From DASSTJ01 sp035707965 (GTDB lineage Bacteria; Actinomycetota; Actinomycetes; Actinomycetales; Angustibacteraceae), in NCBI GenBank assembly GCA_035707965.1, contig DASSTJ010000208.1, positions 1 through 18,786 on the forward strand: a stretch of 18,786 nucleotides of DNA, in the 5' to 3' direction. The translations under genes were made by a program, and so were the position numbers. The notes beneath the pieces were generated by a model. The model was not told where the DNA came from. It did no database searches and worked only from the letters and a program-made list of their open reading frames with translations. Shown piece after piece: positions 13,974-18,786 of this stretch; within the stretch, counting starts at the first letter, position 1, and every line of letters starts with the position of its first letter.

Positions 13974-14417
13974 CTACTGCGCGACCTGGGTGATCTCGAA
14001 CGGCTGCGGCTGCTGGGCTTGGTGGGGGTGCTCCGGGCCGGCGTACACCTTGAGCTTGGTGATCTGCGCGCGGGCGATGGAGTTCTTGGGGAGCATGCCG
14101 CGGACCGCCTTCTCGACAGCCTTCGTCGGGTGCTTCTCGAGCAGCTCGACGTACGACTGCGAGCGCAGGCCGCCCGGGTAGCCCGAGTGGCGGTAGGCCT
14201 TCTTCTGCTCCAGCTTGTTGCCGGTCAGGGCCACCTTGTCGGCGTTGATGACGACCACGAAGTCGCCCGTGTCGACGTGCGGGGCGAAGGTCGGCTTGTG
14301 CTTGCCGCGGAGCAGCACCGCCACCTGGCTCGCGAGACGGCCGAGCACGACGTCCGTGGCGTCGATGACGTGCCACTGGCGCTGGACGTCGCCGGGCTTG
14401 GGGGTGTACGTGCGCAC
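13974..14417 (-). CDS. rplM: 50S ribosomal protein L13
   Basis: Early-assembling large-subunit protein of 147 residues. Diagnostic segments are WHVIDATDVVLGRLAS, RGKHKPTFAPHVDTGDFVVVINADKV, KKAYRHSGYPGGLRS and GMLPKN, ending PFEITQVAQ. The frame is open to a GTG at 14441, but the GTG at 14417 is chosen: GAAGG stands 8 nt before it, and the product then begins RTYTPKPGD with the length usual in actinobacteria. The earlier GTG has no ribosome site. First gene of the rplM-rpsI operon, driven by the promoter at 14541-14570. Confidence 0.95.
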   Translation of the reverse strand: MRTYTPKPGDVQRQWHVIDATDVVLGRLASQVAVLLRGKHKPTFAPHVDTGDFVVVINADKVALTGNKLEQKKAYRHSGYPGGLRSQSYVELLEKHPTKAVEKAVRGMLPKNSIARAQITKLKVYAGPEHPHQAQQPQPFEITQVAQ

Positions 14418-14540
14418 GGTCGTAGCCTTCGTTCTCGTCACGGTTGGTCAGGCACGTAGGCGGTGCCCGCGGACAGTGGTGCCGCGCGCTCGACCGGCGT
14501 CCGCCCGTGAGGGCGCGCCAGAACCGCACGACGACAGCCC

Positions 14541-14570
14541 AGAGTACCCGCCCTGCTCGGTGGGGGTCAA
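14541..14570 (-). promoter_or_regulatory. SigmaA-type promoter of rplM-rpsI
   Basis: On the minus strand TTGACC (14570-14565), an 18-nt spacer and TACTCT (14546-14541) give a good housekeeping promoter. Transcription would start near 14534, leaving a leader of about 117 nt before the rplM start. I see no strong single hairpin or riboswitch in that leader. Confidence 0.7.
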
Positions 14571-14628
14571 AACATGCGGAGCCACGAGCTCGTCCACGGG
14601 CTGATGCGGGTGGAAGGTAGCACTCGCT

Positions 14629-14651
14629 GGGGCGACCTGAGTCTCCACGCT
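14629..14651. repeat. Degenerate direct repeat, copy 1
   Basis: A 23-bp unit ending in GAGTCTCCACGCT, identical to copy 2 at 21 of 23 positions and spaced 83 bp from it. Its centre GAGTCTC is a near palindrome. No third copy was seen in the window. Confidence 0.6.
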
Positions 14652-14711
14652 GGCGCGAGCATGGCGCGTGGCGCACCCGCCGTTCTGCCTGTGTGGAGCA
14701 TCGGGCCCGCA

Positions 14712-14734
14712 GGGGTGACCGGAGTCTCCACGCT
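14712..14734. repeat. Degenerate direct repeat, copy 2
   Basis: Second copy of the 23-bp unit; differs from copy 1 by T for C at base 5 and G for T at base 10. Weak similarity continues a few bases to the left of both copies. Confidence 0.6.
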
Positions 14735-14785
14735 CGGGGCAGCGCCCCCCTGCTGCTCCTCCACCAGCGCTGCTGGTCAGGAAGC

Positions 14786-14820
14786 GCAGCCCCGTCCCGC
14801 CGCACTGCGCAGGGGGCTGC
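14786..14820 (-). terminator. Candidate terminator after the ABC-F gene
   Basis: GCAGCCCC (14786-14793) and GGGGCTGC (14813-14820) form an 8-bp GC-rich stem with a 19-nt loop, 9 nt after the ABC-F stop codon on the minus strand. The loop itself is rich in short complementary runs. No T-tract. Confidence 0.45.
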
Positions 14821-14829
14821 CCGTTCGTG

Positions 14830-16512
14830 CTACCGCTCGCGGACGACGCGCTCGGAGTCCCACACCGGCTCGGGGGCCTCGTAGACGCGGCCGTCGCTGC
14901 CGAACACCAGGAAGCGGTCGAAGCCACGGGCGAACCAGCGGTCGTGGGTCACCGCCAGCACCGTGCCCTCGAAGACCGCCAGGCCGTCCTCCAGCGCCTC
15001 GGCCGAGTGCAGGTCGAGGTTGTCGGTCGGCTCGTCGAGCAGCAGCAGCGTGGCACCGCTCAGCTCGAGCAGCAGGATCTGGAACCGCGCCTGCTGGCCG
15101 CCGGACAGCGACTCGAACTTCTGCTCGCTCGCCCTCGCCAGCTCGTACCGGTCGAGAGCCCGCGCCGCCTGCTCGCGCGGCAGGCCGTCACGGTGCTCGT
15201 CGCCTCGGTGGAGGATCTCGAGCAGGGTGCGTCCCACCAGCCTCGGGTGCTCGTGCGTCTGGGCGAACCAGCCCGGCCGCACGCGCGCCCCCAGCCGCGC
15301 ACGACCGGCGTGCTGCACGGGCGCGATCACCACGTCGTCCACCGGCAGGTGCTCGAGCTCGGGGTCGGACCCACCTGCCGCGAGCAGCCGCAGGAAGTGC
15401 GACTTGCCGGACCCGTTGGACCCCAGCACCGCGACGCGCTCGCCGTACCAGACCTCGAGGTCGAACGGCTTCATCAGGCCGGTCAGCTCGAGGCCCTCGC
15501 ACACGACGGCACGCTTCCCCGTGCGCCCGCCCCGCAGCCGCATCTTCACGTTCTGCTGCTGCGGCAGCGCCTCCGGCGGACCCTCGTCGAGGAAGCGCTG
15601 CAGCCGCTTCTCGGCCGCGTGGTACTGGCTGGACATGTCGCTGTTGTAGGCCGCCTTGGTCTTGTAGTACTGCACGAGGTCCTTGAGCTTGCGGTGCTCC
15701 TCGTCCCAGCGGGTGTGCATCTCCGCCAGCTTGGCCAGTCGCTCCTGGCGCGCGTCGTGGTACGTCGCGAAGCTGCCCGGGTGGACCCAGGCGATGCTGC
15801 CGGCGGCCGTGGGCTCGAGCGTCGCGATGCGCGTGGCCGCGCGCGACAGGAGCTCCCGGTCGTGGCTCACCAGCAGCACGGTCTTCGGCGTCTCCAGCAG
15901 CTGGTTCTCCAGCCACCGCTTGCCGGGGACGTCGAGGTAGTTGTCGGGCTCGTCGAGCAGCAGCACCTCGTCCGGGCCACGCAGCAGCGCCTCGAGCGCC
16001 AGACGCTTCTGCTCACCGCCGCTCAGCGTGCGCACCTCGCGCCACTGCGCGCGCTCGTACGGTGTGCCGAGCGCCGCCACCGTGCAGACGTCCCAGAGCG
16101 TCTCGGCCTCGTAGCCACCGGCGTCCGCCCAGTCGGCGATCGCCTGCGCGTACCGCATCTGCACGGGCTCGTCGTCCGACTCCATCATCGCCAGCTCAGC
16201 CGCGTCCAGTGCCGCCGCTGCCTCCCGGATACGCGGCTGCGCGACGCTGAGAAGCAGGTCGCGCACCGTCGAGGAGTCACGCACCTGCCCGACGAACTGG
16301 CGCATGACACCGAGCCCGCCGCTGCGGGTCACCGCTCCCCCGTGCGCGTCGACGTCCCCCGCCACGATGCGCAGCAGCGTGGTCTTGCCCGTGCCGTTGG
16401 GGCCGACGAGGGCGACCGTGCTGCCGTCGCCGACGCGGAAGGTCACCTCGTCCAGCAACGGCCTGCCGTCGGGCAGGTGGTAGCTGATGGAGTTGATGTC
16501 GACGTGGCCCAC
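14830..16512 (-). CDS. ABC-F family ATPase (ribosome-associated)
   Basis: A soluble protein of 560 residues with two ABC domains and no membrane segment, the mark of ABC-F proteins that act on the ribosomal E site in translation control or antibiotic protection. Domain 1: Walker A GPNGTGKT (37-44), LSGGEQKR (163-170), LLLDEPDNYLD (184-194). The inter-domain helical linker spans about 255-335, with Tyr/Lys-rich VQYYKTKAAYNSDMSSQY. Domain 2: Walker A GSNGSGKS (364-371), LSGGQQAR (469-476), LLLDEPTDNLD (490-500). Both Walker B Glu residues are present, so both sites should be active. GTG start at 16512 with only a weak ribosome site. It lies 51 nt downstream of truA, probably in the same transcript. 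Whether it is housekeeping (EttA-like) or resistance-conferring cannot be told here. Confidence 0.93.
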   Translation of the reverse strand: MGHVDINSISYHLPDGRPLLDEVTFRVGDGSTVALVGPNGTGKTTLLRIVAGDVDAHGGAVTRSGGLGVMRQFVGQVRDSSTVRDLLLSVAQPRIREAAAALDAAELAMMESDDEPVQMRYAQAIADWADAGGYEAETLWDVCTVAALGTPYERAQWREVRTLSGGEQKRLALEALLRGPDEVLLLDEPDNYLDVPGKRWLENQLLETPKTVLLVSHDRELLSRAATRIATLEPTAAGSIAWVHPGSFATYHDARQERLAKLAEMHTRWDEEHRKLKDLVQYYKTKAAYNSDMSSQYHAAEKRLQRFLDEGPPEALPQQQNVKMRLRGGRTGKRAVVCEGLELTGLMKPFDLEVWYGERVAVLGSNGSGKSHFLRLLAAGGSDPELEHLPVDDVVIAPVQHAGRARLGARVRPGWFAQTHEHPRLVGRTLLEILHRGDEHRDGLPREQAARALDRYELARASEQKFESLSGGQQARFQILLLELSGATLLLLDEPTDNLDLHSAEALEDGLAVFEGTVLAVTHDRWFARGFDRFLVFGSDGRVYEAPEPVWDSERVVRER

Positions 16513-16563
16513 GAGAGTCCAGTGTGCGGTGTCGGACGTCGTCCACGCACACGGGTTTCCCGT

Positions 16564-17412
16564 TCAGAGGACGCGTACGGCGCGGGCCTGCTGTGCGCGT
16601 GCGGCCAGCTCGCCGTCCGGCGGGTAGACGACTCCCTCGAGCGACAGCCCGTGCGGCGGCATGACGGCGACGGCCGGGTCGCGGCGTCCGGCGCCGAGCA
16701 CCTCCGAGGGCCAGCTGACCGGACGACGTCCCTGCCCCACCGGCACCACGGCACCGACGAGAGCACGGACCATAGAGTGGCAGAAGGCGTCCGCGACGAC
16801 CGTGCCCTCCAGCGTGCCGTCGTCCACTCGCCGCCAGGAGTACTCGAGCAGCGTGCGCACCGTCGTCGCGCCTTCCCGCCTCTTGCAGAACGCCGCGAAG
16901 TCACGCAGGCCGACCAGCGTGCGTGCCGCCTCATCCATGGCCGTCACGTCGAGCTCGTCGCCGCGGAACAGCACGGTGTCGTGTCGCCGCAGCGGGTCGA
17001 AGTCGCTCGGCCGGTCGCTGAGCCGGTAGAGGTAACGTCGCCGCAACGCAGAGAACCTCGCGTCGAACCCCTCGGGTGCCACGCTGACGGCGTGCACCAC
17101 GACGTCGGGTGGCAGTACCCCGGCCAGGCGCGTGACCGCGGCCTGCTCCGGCGTCCGGTCGGATCGGCCCGGCAGCGCCTGCCACCCCTCGGGCGGGACG
17201 TCGGCATGGCACACCTGGCCCCGTGCGTGCACGCCCGCGTCGGTCCGCCCGGCGACCGTGAGACGGACCGCCTCGGGCGAGCGGAGCACGGTCGTGAGCG
17301 CCGCGGACAGCTCGCCTTCGACGGTGCGTCGGCCGGGCTGCGCGGCCCAGCCCGAGAAGCCCGTGCCGTCGTACGCAAGGTCGATCCGCACTCGCACGAC
17401 CGGCTCGCTCAC
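16564..17412 (-). CDS. truA: tRNA pseudouridine(38-40) synthase
   Basis: Makes pseudouridine at positions 38-40 of the tRNA anticodon arm. The protein has 282 residues, usual for the family. RIDLAYDGTGFSGWAAQPGRRTVEGEL (9-35) is the N-terminal signature, and the catalytic Asp is D58 in AGRTDAGVHARGQV. The second half has FDARFSALRRRYLY and FCHSMVRALVGAVVPVG. The GTG at 17412 is preferred over the longer frame to 17490: the extra 26 residues are encoded by the inverted repeat at 17433-17494 and are unlike TruA. A TAGCCT box ends 7 nt before this GTG, so the gene may have its own leaderless transcript. It sits downstream of rplQ behind a strong terminator. Confidence 0.94.
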   Translation of the reverse strand: MSEPVVRVRIDLAYDGTGFSGWAAQPGRRTVEGELSAALTTVLRSPEAVRLTVAGRTDAGVHARGQVCHADVPPEGWQALPGRSDRTPEQAAVTRLAGVLPPDVVVHAVSVAPEGFDARFSALRRRYLYRLSDRPSDFDPLRRHDTVLFRGDELDVTAMDEAARTLVGLRDFAAFCKRREGATTVRTLLEYSWRRVDDGTLEGTVVADAFCHSMVRALVGAVVPVGQGRRPVSWPSEVLGAGRRDPAVAVMPPHGLSLEGVVYPPDGELAARAQQARAVRVL

Positions 17413-17419
17413 GCAGGAC

Positions 17420-17425
17420 AGGCTA
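17420..17425 (-). promoter_or_regulatory. Candidate -10 box (TAGCCT) for truA
   Basis: TAGCCT on the minus strand fits TANNNT and is 7 nt before the GTG at 17412, placing the transcript start at the start codon. The -35 position falls inside the adjacent inverted repeat and has no consensus match. No Shine-Dalgarno sequence is present. Confidence 0.35.
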
Positions 17426-17432
17426 CCGGCGT

Positions 17433-17494
17433 GAACTTGGTTGACCTTGTGTACGTCAACGCGCGCTTTGGTGTACACAAGGTTGACCAAGTTC
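17433..17494. repeat. 62-bp imperfect inverted repeat upstream of truA
   Basis: Two 22-nt arms (17433-17454 and 17473-17494) match as an inverted repeat at 20 of 22 positions, with an 18-nt loop. Both arms contain GGTTGACC in the same orientation, which causes the two mismatches; the loop holds a further GTCAAC. A plus-strand RNA would pair along all 22 bp with two G-U pairs. The stretch is poorer in G+C than its surroundings. It could be an operator, a small mobile or REP-like element, or an RNA hairpin. Confidence 0.75.
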
Positions 17495-17511
17495 GGTCAG
17501 GACGCCGGACG

Positions 17512-17555
17512 CGCGAGAGCCCGTCACCCTCGGGTTCGGGTGACGGGCTCTCGCG
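17512..17555 (-). terminator. Strong terminator hairpin after rplQ
   Basis: Two perfectly complementary 18-nt arms (17512-17529 and 17538-17555) with an 8-nt loop begin 13 nt after the rplQ stop. No T-tract follows on the minus strand. It marks the end of the rpoA-rplQ unit. Confidence 0.85.
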
Positions 17556-17568
17556 GTGCTGACCTGGA

Positions 17569-18138
17569 TCAGGCCTTGGCGTCGTCCTCGGCCTCGGTCG
17601 CCTCGGCCTCGGTCGCGTCAGCCTCGGCCGCGTCAGCCGGAGCCTCCGCAGCGGCGGTCTCCTCGACGGGAGCCTCCTCGGCCTTGGTGTCCTCGGCCTT
17701 GGTGTCCTCGGACGTAGCGGTGGTCGCGGCCTTCTTGGCCGTCTTCTTGGCCGCCTTCTTCGTCGCCGCAGCGGCAGCGAGCGGCTCGCGGACCAGCTCG
17801 ATCACGGCCATGGGGGCGTTGTCGCCCTTGCGCGGCGCGATCTTCGTGATGCGCGTGTAGCCGCCCTGCCGCTCGGCCACGTCGGGCGCGATCTCGGTGA
17901 AGAGGCGGTGCACGACGCCCTTGTCACGGATGACAGCCAGGACCCGGCGACGGGCGTGGAGGTCACCGCGCTTGGCGAACGTGACCAGCCGCTCGGCGAG
18001 CGGACGCAGCCGCTTCGCCTTGGCCTGGGTCGTCGTGATGCGGTCGTGCTCGAAGAGCGACTGAGCCAGGTTGGCCAGGATCAGCCGCTCGTGCGCCGGG
18101 CCGCCGCCGAGGCGCGGGCCCTTCGTGGGCGTGGGCAT
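17569..18138 (-). CDS. rplQ: 50S ribosomal protein L17
   Basis: Large-subunit protein near the exit tunnel. The conserved core is residues 1-120: MPTPTKGPRLGGGPAHERLILANLAQSLFEHDRITTTQAKAKRLRPLAERLVTFAKRGDLHARR and the closing NAPMAVIELV. It is followed by a tail of about 70 residues, first Ala/Lys-rich (ATKKAAKKTAKKA) and then Ala/Glu/Asp-rich with repeats such as EDTKAEDTKAEE. Such tails are usual in actinobacterial L17 and probably disordered. Total 189 residues. The ATG follows AGGAG (18149-18153) at 10 nt. It lies 35 nt after rpoA. Confidence 0.97.
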   Translation of the reverse strand: MPTPTKGPRLGGGPAHERLILANLAQSLFEHDRITTTQAKAKRLRPLAERLVTFAKRGDLHARRRVLAVIRDKGVVHRLFTEIAPDVAERQGGYTRITKIAPRKGDNAPMAVIELVREPLAAAAATKKAAKKTAKKAATTATSEDTKAEDTKAEEAPVEETAAAEAPADAAEADATEAEATEAEDDAKA

Positions 18139-18173
18139 GGTGGTGGATCTCCTACCGGTCGGTCAGCGAATGG

Positions 18174-18786
18174 TCAGTACTGCTCGTCCTCGGCGTAGGA
18201 GGCGTCGTCGTCCGCCCCGTACGCCTCGACAGCGAGCGCCGGGTCGAACCCGGGCGGGCTGTCCTTGAGCTGCAGCCCCATGCCGACGAGCTTCGCCTTC
18301 ACCTCGTCGATGGACTTGGCGCCGAAGTTGCGGATGTCGAGCAGATCGGCCTCGCTGCGTCCGACGAGCTCGCCGACCGTGTGGATGCCCTCGCGCTTGA
18401 GGCAGTTGTAGGAGCGGACCGTGAGCTCCAGCTCCTCGATGGGCAGGGCCAGGTCGGCCGCGAGCGCTGCGTCCGTCGGCGAGGGGCCCATGTCGATGCC
18501 CTCGGCCTCGACGTTGAGCTCGCGGGCCAGGCCGAAGAGCTCGACCAGCGTCTTGCCAGCCGACGCCATGGCGTCGCGCGGGGTGATGCTGGCCTTGCTC
18601 TCGACGTCCACCACGAGGCGGTCGAAGTCGGTGCGCTGCTCGACGCGGGTCGCCTCGACCTTGTAGGTGACCTTCAGCACGGGCGAGTAGATGGAGTCGA
18701 TCGGGATCCGGCCGATCTCCTGGCCCGGCTGCTTGTTCTGCGCGGCGGAGACGTAGCCGCGGCCGCGCTCGACCGTCAGCTCCATC
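18174..18786 (-). CDS. rpoA: RNA polymerase alpha subunit, C-terminal two thirds (5' end outside window)
   Basis: The frame is open to the right edge, so the start lies outside; about 204 codons are visible. The part seen covers the end of the alpha N-terminal dimerisation domain (RGYVSAAQN, IPIDSIYSPVLKVTYKVEATRV, DFDRLVVDVES) and the complete alpha C-terminal domain (IEELELTVRSYNCLKREGIHTVGELVGRSEADLLDIRNFGAKSIDEVKAKL), which contacts UP elements and activators. The acidic C-terminus (ADDDASYAEDEQY) is common in actinobacteria. The Met near the right edge is internal to the known protein and not a start. Followed by rplQ in the usual order. Confidence 0.97.
   Translation of the reverse strand, partial: MELTVERGRGYVSAAQNKQPGQEIGRIPIDSIYSPVLKVTYKVEATRVEQRTDFDRLVVDVESKASITPRDAMASAGKTLVELFGLARELNVEAEGIDMGPSPTDAALAADLALPIEELELTVRSYNCLKREGIHTVGELVGRSEADLLDIRNFGAKSIDEVKAKLVGMGLQLKDSPPGFDPALAVEAYGADDDASYAEDEQY

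Larger units (their letters stand above)
14571..14829. other. Gene-free stretch between rplM promoter and ABC-F gene
   Basis: These 259 bp hold no convincing gene on either strand. They contain a 23-bp degenerate direct repeat (14629-14651 and 14712-14734) and a probable terminator hairpin next to the ABC-F stop codon. Short open frames here lack ribosome sites and coding character. Confidence 0.6.

Noticed and set aside
17413..17490. 26-residue N-terminal extension of TruA
   Set aside because: It is encoded by the inverted repeat, has no ribosome site and does not resemble known TruA N-termini.
14827..17562. Plus-strand open frame of 911 codons opposite the ABC-F and truA genes
   Set aside because: It is the mirror of two genes with unmistakable motifs on the minus strand. 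Its product is a low-complexity Arg/Val/His/Leu-rich sequence without recognisable domains; long antisense frames are common at this GC content.
13428..18786. A new mobile or defence system in the right-hand part
   Set aside because: This part is core ribosomal, tRNA-modification and transcription genes in conserved order; no integrase, transposase, restriction or toxin-like genes were seen.

Overview
The window is a high-GC chromosomal segment of an actinobacterium. GTG starts are frequent, several genes have -10 boxes placed for leaderless transcripts, and L17 carries the Ala/Lys/Glu tail seen in actinobacteria. The right end has the conserved order rpoA-rplQ-truA ... rplM-rpsI-glmM. I cannot name the genus. 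No rRNA, tRNA, CRISPR array, insertion sequence or prophage was seen.

Left part (1-5.0 kb): two self-contained ECF sigma factor modules flank two unrelated genes. On the minus strand a carboxymuconolactone-decarboxylase (AhpD-like) gene is coupled to an ECF41/SigJ-type sigma gene that runs off the left edge. The ECF41-type promoter (TGTCACA-N16-TGTC) lies just upstream. On the plus strand a DGPF/YCII protein precedes an ECF42-type sigma factor with a TPR-like C-terminal extension, with an ECF42-like TGTCGA promoter upstream. Between the modules are a small DUF6054-like protein and a winged-helix protein of the AlkZ/YcaQ superfamily.

Middle (4.9-10.4 kb): a minus-strand methyltransferase-GNAT-GNAT operon diverges from a drug-type ABC exporter (ATPase plus ABC-2 permease). 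A 17-bp perfect palindrome abuts the ATPase start codon. An ArsR-like repressor gene and an MFS exporter gene follow; a 14-bp palindrome fills the spacer of a consensus-like promoter, so repressor-controlled efflux is likely.

Right part (10.4-18.8 kb, all minus strand): rpoA (partial), rplQ, truA, an ABC-F ATPase, rplM, rpsI, glmM, a TIGR03085-type metal-binding protein, and a protein that joins an immunity-like helical domain to a rifampin ADP-ribosyltransferase (Arr) domain. Strong GC-rich hairpins follow rplQ and rpsI, and a good sigmaA-type promoter precedes rplM.

The most notable items are the immunity-like/Arr fusion coupled behind glmM, the recognisable promoters of both ECF modules, the two palindromic operators before the exporters, and a 62-bp imperfect inverted repeat directly upstream of truA. 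Function calls rest on motif recognition without database searches.
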